Shown here: positions 49,557 to 60,068 of the stretch, one piece after another
How the letters are laid out: each line of letters starts with the position of its first letter
Numbering within the stretch: the first letter of the stretch is position 1
Assembly (NCBI GenBank): GCA_018881555.1
Contig: JACAXG010000007.1
Span: 4,478,643 to 4,542,642 of the forward strand
Direction of reading: 5' to 3'
Source: Amblyornis subalaris
Lineage: Eukaryota; Chordata; Aves; Passeriformes; Ptilonorhynchidae
Length of the DNA stretch: 64,000 nt
Notes under the pieces: model-generated
Told to the model about the DNA's origin: nothing
Seen by the model: only the letters and a program-made list of their open reading frames with translations
Database searches by the model: none
Position numbers and translations under genes: made by a program

Positions 49557-52500
49557 GCAGCATGTGGCCGGGACCTGATTTCCCCTGGAAGAATACAGGC
49601 TGTTATGAGCTGCCGGGATAGTCAATAACTAAAAATATATAGTGAAAGCAGGCCTGAATCTCTTTGGAGATCCTTCCTTGCTGTAAAGAGTTGCACAACT
49701 AAAGCTAGCCGGTGTGTTTTAGTGTCTGTATACAGGGGACTGCTTATTATATTGCCAGCTTCATAGGCCATTGGTCTAAAGATTTATCTGTAAGGTATGT
49801 CACCGACATTAGTGTCTTGCAAAAAAATAATTCCCAGATTTGTACTGTCATATATTGTAGTGGAATGAGCTTGCTCACTTTAAAGTTTTACACTCCTTTC
49901 TGACGTTCATCCTGTTCAACAACATCGTGCTGTTTTCTCCTTGGACAATTAAGTTTTGAATTATCTTTTGCTGCTTTGGAGTTGTAAGGTTCTGTAGGGT
50001 ATTTCATATTTCCAGTGGTGTATTTCATGCAAATGTAGCAACTTCTCTGCAAGATGTAGACGGAGTTTCTGCCCCTTTGTTGGTGCCCCTTTGACAGGTA
50101 AAGGGAGCTTGAATGGCAGTATTTGAAATAAACTAAGGGGAAAACCAAAACCCATTTCTGCAAAAGAATTATGTTTACAGTTGGATAGTAAATATTAATG
50201 AAGCTATATTTCTGTCTAGATTAAGCTATAATATATATTTCCAAGACAAACTGTGGAAAGGGACAGAGGATACACAGAGGTGTGCTTAGAACACTGTACG
50301 CTCAAAGAAACAAAAATTCTGAGTCTGAAGGGTTAGGAACTATTTCTGTTTTCAAATTTTTTTTTGTTCTACACTATAGATTGCAATATATATATATGCA
50401 TTAAATTTTACAATAGGCATTTTGTCCTTTAACGTGCATGTATGCATATAAATTGTATTTAGCAATATATAACATCCATATATGAAATCCCATGTTACTT
50501 ATCGAAGTATGTAGTAGTTAGTGTTTTTTTCTTACACTTTAAAGGAAACACTGGGGTNATATCAGACTCCCTAGAAGTGGAATAAATGGAGATAGTTATG
50601 TTCTAAGCTTAGTCGGAAAACTTCTTTGTACACATGCCTGACTTGAAATGGTCCAGCCAGAAGCCAGCTGTTATTGGTTAATAGCTTACTAACTTAAATG
50701 TAGGAGAACATCAGGACTTAATTCTGCTTGGTGTCTGTAGGATATTGTGGAAGAAAGTAATTTTGGTCTGTTTTTATTCTAGTCAGGTACTGAAAATGTA
50801 TGCCTGTATTTCGTTTTTAAATGCAACACTTCATACACTTCCCCAAGCAGGTGATATGAAGGAAGCCAACAATTTGGGATTTGCATATATCAAAAACAAA
50901 CAACCTTTTTGAAGGGTGTGACAAAATGCTATCAAAGAAACAGTATATGGGTGGGAGATAAACTGCTTTTAAGCCTCACGGTGGAGATTAGTTGTGGACT
51001 TANTTTACAAAGAACGTGGAGAAGCAGCAAGGTAACTCTTGTATACCCTAACATTTAAACTACAATTTTCAGGGTGGTGCTGGATGGCTTATGAAAACAG
51101 TTTTTCTGTTGGATTCAGTTGCTGGATCTCTATATACCCAGCATCATTTTGGCCTGATTCTTCACTTTTCATGCATGGGGAGATTTTAACACAGGAATCA
51201 ATTAAACTATTTGTGTAAAGAAGAGGTGCAAATTCAGGCACCAGAGTACTGTGTATTTCTTAAGATCAGAATATACTGATGTAGTATTGAGTCATTCTTT
51301 GGAATTTCCTGGGGGAAGGTTGTTCTGAAGAGGTTTTGCATCTCTTGGGGTCTTGGCTCATTCATTCACAGGTGAGACTTTCACGTGCTCTGAGGGATAT
51401 TGCCAACTGCTAAGCAGTGAGTACTTGTTACTGTAGAAACTGCCTTGTCCTCAGCCAGCACTGCAGTGTTTGTGAGGCCAAGAGAAGCATCAGGCAAAAG
51501 ATGACTTTCTAGGCTAGCAAAGGGGAGATCTTAGCCAGAAACTGCAGGTTTGGCTCTGAGCAATAGGCTTTTTCAGAACTGCTTATGCATGTTATTAAAT
51601 AGCTGCTGGATAAAATTCAGAAATACTCCCGAAATCAGGTCCCAGTACAGCAGACTGCTTTCACAGTCTAGTAACTGCACTGGGGAGAAATTCACCCTGC
51701 TTTGGTCTCATCCCTGGCACAACCTGGAAACCACTGTATGTTGGGCACTTCCAGGGTCAGGAGCTGGAGCACTCCTCCACACAGCTCTCCATCCAGGCAC
51801 ATGTGCCAGGTTGCCACCCAGATCCATACCAAGGAAAGACCTGGGAAGAAGGAAAGGAGATCTGGGCTGACAGGCTGGTGGGAGCTGCAGTGAGCTCCAG
51901 CCACAGCCTGGCAGTGTGCTTGCTGGGGTCAGACCTGCAGCCTTGCTGTGGGAAACACCACACACAGACCTTGAGGGTAATCAAAGGTCTATTCAGGCTT
52001 CGGAATTAGCTTTGCCTGGTCACTAAACCACTGGCATTTGGGCTGAGGCACTTCTGAAAGGGTGAAAAAGGGGAGATGTCTTTGGGTAGTTAGTAATTTA
52101 AAGGGAGCTGCTTAGTCCATTCTGCTCTCAGATGGGTGTGGTTCAACCAGTCTCGCTCTTGTTGTATTGTTTTGTGGACTGCTAATGCTTGTGCATTTTT
52201 GGAAAAAACTATTCCAGGATGAAAATGCTCACATAAACATGCACAAAAAAAAAAAGAGGAAGAGCCTTGTTAAAAGAGAATAGGCTCCAGAAATGAAGAG
52301 TCGAAACCTCAATCCTTTCTTAATAAAGGATAATTAATTCTGCTTATAGAATTTGACTTCTGACTGATTATAAATGCATTTTACTCTAAAGACTAATTTA
52401 GCAACTGGGTCAGTGGCTACAATACCATCCTCATCAGTTATATGATGGATAGAGGCATCTGACACTACCTTTGCTCTATGAAAGGTTTCCAACACATTCC

Positions 52501-53351
52501 TTTGTCATTTTGAGACTGTGTTCNATCCTCAGCTTTCAAAAACAATAAAACACGTAATGACTTTGTAGTTGCTAATGCTGCATATTTATCAAGAAAGGAA
52601 AAAAATGGTCCATGCTGAAGCACAATGCTTTCATTTATTGTTATTCAGAAGTGTACTAGTATTTCCTCATAATAATTTATTAAAGTTAGTTTAAATGAAG
52701 AATGGCTTATGTGCAGGAAATCTGGGGTGAGCAGACCATCTAATTGCTTTTTTTGGAATGTGGATGAGAACAGTATGTTTCTTTGCTTCTTCAGCTGTTT
52801 TGAAGGCAAAGCATTACAGTGTGCAATTTCAGAAAGAATACTAAACTGAATATCTTTTGGTGGTAATAAAGAAAATTTTTTATGGGTTTAATTATTTACG
52901 AAAGCTAATGCCTGAGCAATGTGGCTCTGACTGTGGCTGAGCCAGGTGTAAACAGACATTTCACTGGCTTTCTACATGCAGTTGTCAGTGCAGGTTAATC
53001 CAGGCCTGACACATCCCTTATATTCACTCTAGGGCCTCTCAGCACAGGCTACCCTTGTTATGAACAGTGTCAGGCAGTGTGATGGCTTTGTGCTCGTGAT
53101 GTAACACCACCACTGCAGGTAGCAGAAGCTGCCACTTATTTCATTCTAGCTTGGGAACCTGAAGTCCTGCTGAAGTACAGACTTGAAATGGTGTAACAAT
53201 ATAATGTGTTGCAATCACCAAGGTACATTTCAGAAAACTTAAGGTTTCCTGTTTCTTGCAGGTACTGGTTTGTTCTATGATTTTGTTGTTTGGGAGGTTT
53301 CAACTGTATAATATCTGTGTATAGACAGAATATGGAACAAGGTTCTGTAAC
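49557..53351. other. unique non-coding DNA
   Basis: A short TA repeat lies at 50385-50397. At 51550-52009 the DNA is GC-richer and open in several overlapping frames on both strands, without a recognisable product. Open frames in all phases point to base composition, not coding. The remainder is AT-rich and featureless. Confidence 0.5.
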
Positions 53352-53736
53352 TGCTGTGGTTTAGGAATGGTATTCCCCAATTTATGTTCACACCAAAGTA
53401 CTCCAAACCAGGTGCCACTTGCTCTCTGCCCCATCCCCTCTCCCCCTCCCCTGCAGTGGGCTGCAGAGGAGAATTGGAGGCATAAAAGGCAAAGATTACA
53501 GCTTGAGATAAGAGCAGTTTACCGAAAACAGCAATGGAATAAGAAAATGAACAATAACAGCTACAATATCCATAAGAGAAGGAACTGATGTTACTCAACT
53601 GCTCCTTCCGCCATGCTCGACCTCATCCCCCGTCTCCAGAAAATGATGTGAGGTTGTATAAAATAACCTCTGTGCCCTAAGCATGTCCCTCCTGGCCACT
53701 GCAAAAATTAACCCTGTTGTGGCCAGAACCATGGCA
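53352..53736 (-). mobile_element. ERVL-type LTR (minus strand)
   Basis: On the minus strand the segment starts tgccatggttctggccacaa, has gggttaatttttgcagtggc next, and carries a TATA-like ttttatacaa. Further on are ggtaaactgctcttatctca, a G-rich stretch and gagcaagtggc, and it ends taaaccacagca. This is the same order of blocks as the plus-strand LTR at 58375-58938 (tgtgctggttttg, taattttttttcacagtggc, attaagctagtgttatctca, gagcaagtggctgc, ttaaaccatgaca). It is about 385 bp, shorter than the 564-bp copy. No matching 5-bp target duplication is visible. LTR assignment is by block order, not alignment. Confidence 0.7.
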
Positions 53737-54370
53737 TTATCCACCCCTTCATGCCCAAACCCTACACCTTCTAACTGTATATATATATATATATATATAT
53801 ACATATATACAAGGGCAGGTATCATTTCCTCGGTTAATGGCCATCCCTCCAAGATGTCTGTTGAGTTCATTCAGCCCATGACTGGGTTCTACCCATCCTA
53901 GATGTCTTCCAGGGCAGGAGGGCTGGTATGGTGTCAGCTGGTTGCTGCATCAGGAGCTCATGACTGGTGTTTCTGGAGCAGTCCATACACATTGTCTGAG
54001 GTATTTATGGCATATAGTGGTAGTGTCGCTCAACATCCTTTGTATTCCCGACTCCAGAACCCCAGGTATTGCCCTCGAGTCTCCCTGGGTGCTTTTTGCC
54101 AGAGATCTCAAGAAGGACCATCCTCCCTGGCTGGGGTGTAAAGCACATTTTTCACATCTTATCCTGTTCTGAATGGCCCTGGGCTACTGCATGAACAATC
54201 TCGTCTTTGTTTTGTTCAAAGGTGTGGCAGGACATCTCATCCCCACAAGAGCTTATCTGTTGTTTGTTAACTGGTCAGATAAACAGGACAAGCTGCCTTG
54301 CAGTGAGTTATTTCGGTACCATGCGATTAACACTGGTCTGGCATCTCCCAAATGCCAGTAAACATCTTAT
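53737..54370 (-). pseudogene. pol: decayed ERVL internal region with pol fragment
   Basis: Immediately upstream (minus sense) of the LTR is a purine-rich gaaggggtggataa, as expected for the polypurine tract beside a 3' LTR. Farther upstream, minus-strand DNA at about 54049-54110 reads LWQKAPRETRGQYLGFWSRE. This matches the LWQ...LGFWS motif found at the end of the reverse-transcriptase/RNase H connection of ERVL-class pol. Stop codons flank it on both sides. The pol fragment lies only about 300 bp from the polypurine tract, so most of the 3' internal region is deleted. A further open stretch up to about 54370 is probably from the same element. It cannot encode a functional protein. Confidence 0.6.
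53778..53809. repeat. (TA)n microsatellite inside the ERVL remnant
   Basis: About 32 bp of alternating TA with a single C. It lies inside the retroviral internal sequence some 40 bp from the LTR edge, so it expanded after, or was seeded by, the inserted element. Confidence 0.95.
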
Positions 54371-56320
54371 TGAAGTGAGATCCGGCAGGATAAGCCAGAT
54401 TTTTGACTGACAGGCACCTCACTTTACAAACTGTAAAAGCCACGCCAAACTTTCGCGAAGCAGAGATCTTCTACACGTTTTCCTGGGAATGTGTGGAGTT
54501 TCTCCCGTGAGTAGGGACGCCTGTTTTGCTGTTACTCCCCAGGGGTTAAGTGAAGGAATCTCTGCACATTATCATCATTTCCATGGTAAGTTACATTCGA
54601 CTCCTAATCAATACTATTTACTTTGCAAGCTTTAATATGGGTACCTTAACATCGTGCACTGGTTTATGTTATGCTGTAATCTACTAGTGGTTCTTTTNCT
54701 GCAAAGATTATGCAATAGTAACATGGCTGAGTTGATATACTTGACTGAACAAATTTTAAAGTATACGTTCTTCTGGAAAGTGAAGAGGTTTTGCTGGAAT
54801 ACAGTTTTTCCATTTGAAAATAANTTTTAAGTTCCTGCCCTTAATCCACGATGTAAATTAGGTTGCTCTTAACAGTGACGCAGTGTATAATTTCAACTGG
54901 CTAAGAATTTTTCACCTGCACTTCTTGCATGCCACTTTTTACAGAGGAATTTGGACAAAGAGAGCATGAAGATTTTGTAATGTTTATACTTAACTTGAGG
55001 GAGGTTTTTTCAGTTCNTGACCAGCTATCTGGGACTCAAATGGGAAAATCATTGCCATTGGTATTCCCACTGCTGCTGGTTTAGCTCCTAATTTTAATTT
55101 TGAATTGACAGAAGGAACTTGCTTAAAATATCTGTATCTGTTTTTTGACTAATTTGTCCTACTTGAGTAAACAGAGTTCTTCCATCACCTGAGATTTCTA
55201 GAATGCAACCGCTTGCCCAAAACTCCCAGTAGAATCAGTGGAAAAAATTAGGCCTATACCATGGCATGAGCCATCTTTATTTGAGATATTAGTTCTGTGG
55301 TTAAATGAACCATGAAATCAAGTCTTTTTTCTCTCCTCTTGTGACCACAAAGAGGACACAGGGGGATGAACCAAGATCTGCAGACTGGAGTCTGAAGCTA
55401 GGCCTAGACCTCACCGTCAATACCATCCAAGCTCCTGTCAAATTGGTGTAAGGCTTTGACCTTCAGGATCTGTGCATTGTCTTTCTTTGAATCTTAGATG
55501 AAGGCTGTTAAAAAAAATGTTTCTTCCCGGGTTTGAAAAAAATTCCGTAAGATTAGGATACAAAATATCAATATGTTAGAAAATATTTTATCCCAACTCA
55601 TAATATTATTGTAGCTTATGATTACTAGTAATAAAAATGTATGTCAAATGATAACGTGGACCTTTGATTTCTTTTTTTGAATCTGAACTTGAACATTGGC
55701 TGTGGAAAATANCATTTTATGAAAATAGCACTTTATGAAAATATGTTCTATGTCTTCTAGAAGACGCAGAACAAGANCATCACATCTGATGAGCTAGGCA
55801 AGTGGATTCTCTTGGATAACTTATAAAGGGAAGAATCATGCTTTGTTTCAGTATTCCAGAAGTTAGTTTACTTGTAAATTAACGAATGGCCACTTTTATA
55901 TTGTTTTTTACTACAATAAAAAGAATGATGCTGTAGAGGTGGACTACTTTCAATTACTCTGAGACAAAATGGGGCAAAGGATATTACAGGGTAAAACTGT
56001 GTTGGTGAGGATCTCATGGACAAAGCCCTGTTTCCACAGGGGAACAGCCAGGAAAAAGGTATCAAATTTAAAAAGGGTGCCCCAGAATACAATTCTGTTC
56101 AGATCAATACAGGTTGTTATAACTTCTGAGCTCTTCAAATTAAACTCTGTGCTTTGTCATTTACACTGTGATGTTGTGCAGTATAATTCAAAAGGAGAGG
56201 AGTTTATATATTTGTCATTCAAACCTACCCACGAAAAAATATGCCTGTTTCAGTCTCTGAAAGCTTCCTTTAAGAAGTTCAGGACTTGCCTAAAATTCTA
56301 ATATGACTTTTGTAGACTGA

Positions 56321-56321
<1 letters not shown>
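54371..56321. other. unique DNA, possibly beginning with more ERVL-derived sequence
   Basis: 54371-54550 has several CpGs (cacgcc, ttcgcgaagc, acacgt) and could be further decayed retroviral internal DNA. After that the sequence is AT-rich and featureless. A 16-bp tandem duplication sits at 55711-55742. The 110-codon plus frame at 55969-56301 has no family resemblance or splice support. Confidence 0.45.
55711..55742. repeat. 16-bp tandem duplication
   Basis: Two adjacent 16-bp units, ancattttatgaaaat and agcactttatgaaaat, differ at one clear base plus an N. Local slippage product. Confidence 0.85.

Positions 56322-56361
<40 letters not shown>
56322..56361. repeat. (GT)n microsatellite
   Basis: About 32 bp of uninterrupted TG followed by two TATG units. 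Long uninterrupted GT arrays of this size are normally polymorphic. Confidence 0.97.
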
Positions 56362-57739
56362 CAAATACATGACAAACCGTGGAACAATCTTATAATCTAA
56401 ACTGACCTTTAACTGCTTTGCCTAGTGCCCTGAAGCACTGGTCCTGCTCATTATTGCTGTTTGACATTTTAAAAATAGCCTGAGAACTGAACAGGTAAAT
56501 GACAATTAGATGACTGATGATATAAAATCAAATGTTGTGATTCATTATGAGTACCGAACTTCAATTTCAAGGATGCTTTTAAAGAAAACAACAATCAGGT
56601 TTTACAAGATGAAATTGTCACTCATGCATCTGGCAAAACCAGAGATCTCTGATTTTAAAAGTGTATCAAGAAAGATATCCTGGACAATTCAAGAAATGGA
56701 AAAATATGACACAAATTTTGTTTCTGATAACTGCAGCTTGTAAATGCCTGCAAGTACCATGGTTATGTTGGAGCATGAGATCATATACACTTCCTTCATG
56801 GGTAACATAAATAACCTACATGTACATATATGTGCTACCTTGGCAAAAGCACATTCCTGAGGTTGCAAAGTCAACGCTCCCAGATTTATGAGGAGTTAAA
56901 ATGGATGCTGCCTGCACNGCCTTAATGTGCTCCATATGGGTATGCATTATAATACACTTTTATGGGAATAAAAGCCATGGCTATCATTTTTCTCAGCAAC
57001 CCCTTGCAATGAAAAAGGATTGTATATTCTTTTAGTGAAAAAATTATTAAAATTTTCCTTTGCTATATTGTTTCTAGGAGAGTGCTTGACCTGCACCTTG
57101 ATACTTACTTATCTATCATGTCTTATTCTTAAGACAATTTTTAATTTACTTACAGACATTTTTGCCAACTTCAGTATAGTTTTGGAGTTCTTCGCGTGCA
57201 GTAATTAATGTNGTGTCCCAGTTTAGTGTTATTTTTTACCTCAGTGCTTGTGCAATTCAGACANTGGAAGCAGGAAATGAAATAGAAACGAAGCTGAGGA
57301 TACACAGTTAATGTACATCTATGGGAAATTAATCTCAAATGGGTTTCAGGGCATGTCCTAAATAGTGGTAGTATTAGACTGTGTTTTTCATTTTTTTAGT
57401 CCACCGCGATTTTTCTTTTAGTGAATTTTGATGGTTATTTGTGAGGATATGATGCAGTCCTGCTGTGATAACCATCTCCTTGAGAAATGGGAAGCGACCA
57501 TGAAAAAGAAACAAAGAATCCTAGAGTCCAGTTCTCAATTTTGGAAGACATTNCTCGTCTACTTTTGGCTGTCNCNTGACAGCATNATGGAAAAATATGG
57601 GTCNTGTGTGTACCAAACACATACCCACAGGTATGAGTGAGGATAAAGTGAGACCTTTTGGACTGCCTCGTTAACCATGTTGAAACAGTNGAGTCTGTCA
57701 TAATGCATTATGATGATACAATTTGAACAAGGTACCTAC
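56362..57739. other. unique AT-rich DNA; N-rich toward the end
   Basis: No gene is recognised. A 77-codon plus frame beginning with ATG at 56510 and a short frame at 57428 are unsupported. From about 57553 Ns become much denser (57553, 57574, 57576, 57586, 57604, 57690), leading into the CR1 copy. Confidence 0.5.
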
Positions 57740-58106
57740 AAAAAGCTGAGAGGCTCNGGGGAGACCTTATCACTCTCTACAACTCCCTGAAAGGAGGATG
57801 TAGCCAGGTGGGGGTTGGTGTCTTCTCCCAGGCAACCANGGACAGGACAAGAGGACACAGTCTTAAGCTGAGCCAGAGGAGGTTTAGGTTGGACATTAGG
57901 AAGAATTTCTTCACAGAAAGGGTGANTGNNCATTGGAATGGGCTGCCCAGGGAGGTGNTGGAGTCACTGTCCCTGGAGGCGTTCAAGGAAAGACTCAATG
58001 TGGCACTCAGTGCCATGGTCTAGTTGACAAGGTGGTGTTCGGTTGGACTCAGTGATCTCAAATATGTTTTCCAACCTAGCTGATTCTGTGATTTTGTGAT
58101 TCTGTG
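57740..58106 (+). mobile_element. CR1 LINE 3' end with in-frame ORF2 C-terminus
   Basis: A 5'-truncated CR1 copy. The first part encodes the end of the ORF2 endonuclease/reverse-transcriptase protein. Translated pieces RFRLDIRKNFFTERV, HWNGLPREV and SLSLEAFKERLNVALSAMV are the standard CR1 C-terminus and end at tag (58021-58023). The frame is open back to about 57750, interrupted only by Ns. The 3' untranslated part contains ggttggactcagtgatctc and ttttccaacctagc, then the tail of three attctgtg-like units. No active protein can be made because the rest of ORF2 is absent. Confidence 0.95.
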
Positions 58107-58374
58107 TTTGCTTACAGACCNGTTGGCTAAGATTATCCTGTGGCTCGTGATAATGCTATAAAATACAGAAATTATCTCTTATCTATCACTAGAAATACAC
58201 ACAGACAAAGGCCAAGAGGTCTCCATTTGCTCATACTTTCTATATTTTGTATCTGGTGCCAANTGTTACCTCCACATTAATTACATANTTTTTACATTGT
58301 GTATAAAAAATTCTTCTTTGACATTTTCAAGGTGTCACTTCTCATAATGTTTATAAAAATTTGGAGTATGAAAT
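58107..58374. other. short unique stretch between CR1 and LTR
   Basis: About 270 bp of AT-rich DNA, with three Ns, that I cannot assign to any element. Confidence 0.5.
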
Positions 58375-58938
58375 TGTGCTGGTTTTGACTGGGGGATGGT
58401 AATTTTTTTTCACAGTGGCTGGTGTGGGGCTGTGTTTTGGATGTGTGCTGAACACAGNGTTGATAATAAAGGGATGTTTTTGTTATTGCTGAGCAGTGCT
58501 TGAACAAGAGTCAAGGCCTTTTCACCTCACCCCGGCATTGAGAAGTCTGGGTGTTCACAAGACATTGGGAAGGGGAAGCAGATGGGCAGCTGACCCAAGG
58601 GATATTCAAGACCATAGAGTATCATTCAGCACTTAAAAAAAGGAGGAAGGTTGTTTGGGGGGCCACTGCTCAGGTGCTGGCTGGGCATCATCAGTGGTGA
58701 GCAATTGTCTGCTTGCACGATTTGTCTTATTTTCCTTATCATTACAATTTGTTGTTATTACTATTGGATTTCAATTATTAAGCTAGTGTTATCTCAAACC
58801 GTGAGTTTTTTCACTTCTCACTCTTCCAAGTCTCTTCTTTGCACCCCTACCTCCCTCNTCCTCCAATCCTTTTGGGGGCAGGGGACAGAGCAAGTGGCTG
58901 CGTGGGGCTTAGTGGCTGGCNGGGGTTAAACCATGACA
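58375..58938 (+). mobile_element. ERVL-type LTR (plus strand)
   Basis: A 564-bp LTR bounded by tgtgctggttttg and ttaaaccatgaca, so it has the TG...CA ends of retroviral LTRs. Internal blocks typical of the widespread avian ERVL LTR group are present in order: cacagtggctggtgtggggc, gttattgctgagcagtgctt, gtcaaggccttttcacctca, agctgaccca with agggatattc, agtgttatctcaaacc, and a G-rich segment followed by agcaagtggctgcgtgg. No TATA box is intact where one is expected (acttaaaaaaagg). No clear 5-bp target duplication is seen, because the 3' side runs into internal sequence. Confidence 0.88.
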
Positions 58939-59600
58939 GNCCATTTTGGCACTCTGGCTTGAAGGGCTTGAGATAATAACAGATTGACCAGAGCNTATTA
59001 GANGGGATTTATGTCTGTTAACNGTTTTAGGTCATGATATTGATTCATCTGTTCTTGATATTAATTCATTTGAGCTGCACTGTGCTTGGGTATTTTGCTG
59101 TACATGTTAAAAATTGCTGTTGGCTTTTGCAGTTTGCTGTGCTCTGTAGTCGTTAGCGATATTTTGCCTGAGAAATTTGTTTTTAAAATACTGACCTCAA
59201 GCTTAATCTGGTATTTGGGCTCTGTACTGAAGCCATTAGTCTACTTCCAGTACTGTCTCACGGAAAAAATTAAGAAATACTTCTTCCTCTGAGAGGTTTT
59301 CGTGGAGGAAATACAGAATGACACCTTTGCTACCTTCTGTGATGTTCTCTTCCTCGTTATAATACCTTCTCAGCATCTTGAACATTCTTGGGTAGTTAAA
59401 ATACTAATTAGACAAAACCCAAGCAATATTCCTAACTTTAAAAAGCAATTTAGGAATATGACCCAGACCACACAAGAGTATGGTCCACATGGTGTGTAGG
59501 CAAATATCGGCAGGTACCTAGAGAAATCCTCACCTCCAAAGGCCTGGAACTTCACTTCCAAACAACTGCAATATCCTGACTAAGTGATAAGATGTTTGAA
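58939..59600 (+). mobile_element. probable ERVL 5' leader/internal fragment
   Basis: Right after the LTR comes cattttggcac followed by ttgaagggcttgag, consistent with a decayed or partly deleted primer-binding site and leader. The next 650 bp continue without a second LTR anywhere downstream in the window, so this is not a solo LTR but a 5' fragment of a provirus truncated on its 3' side. Short open frames at 59086-59292 and 59302-59499 are not identifiable as gag. The right boundary is uncertain. Confidence 0.5.
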
Positions 59601-60028
59601 AATAAAAAATAATCTGTGGCTAGTCCAAAGAGGCACAACTCAGCACACCGTGCTGGACGCTGGCCAAACACTGCTCGATGTTACGCAAACATGAAATACA
59701 TACACCACAGGCCATATGGTCTCAGCCAGGCCTTCACCGATGCTAGCCCCGACGTGTTCCTGGATTACAGCTGTGCAATAATACCTAACGTGGCTTTTAT
59801 TAAAACACAGCTGACTCGTAGGTCAGTGTTAAACAATCCACCAGCAGATTGGAGTTTGAAAGCACGTGAAGGCATTTGTCTTTTCTCCCNTGTGGTCGCA
59901 CAGAAGAGGCTGTCGGCTGGTGTCAGGGAGGTTCTGCGGGAGAAACTGGACTCCAGAAGGTGTTAACTCTTTGCAGGTGTNACCTGGAAGCTAAACTGCC
60001 TCTTCAACTGTGGGCATGGTCTCGTGCA
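59601..60028 (+). other. CpG-enriched stretch with 116-codon open frame
   Basis: The region has many CpGs (ccgtgctggacgctgg, gttacgc, caccgatg, cccgacgtg, ggtcgcac) and one plus frame open at 59616-59966 with a single N. I recognise no domain. Its position after the ERVL leader suggests it may be remaining internal retroviral sequence, but it could equally be a separate old repeat. Confidence 0.3.
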
Positions 60029-60068
60029 GAGAAGACAGAAGGCTTGTAGAGAGAACGGAAGGTTTGTA
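60029..60068. repeat. 20-bp tandem duplication
   Basis: Adjacent 20-bp units gagaagacagaaggcttgta and gagagaacggaaggtttgta match at 16 of 20 positions. An old local duplication. Confidence 0.8.

Noticed and set aside
51550..52009. Cluster of overlapping frames on both strands in GC-richer DNA
   Set aside because: Openness in several phases reflects composition. No repeat family or protein could be named.
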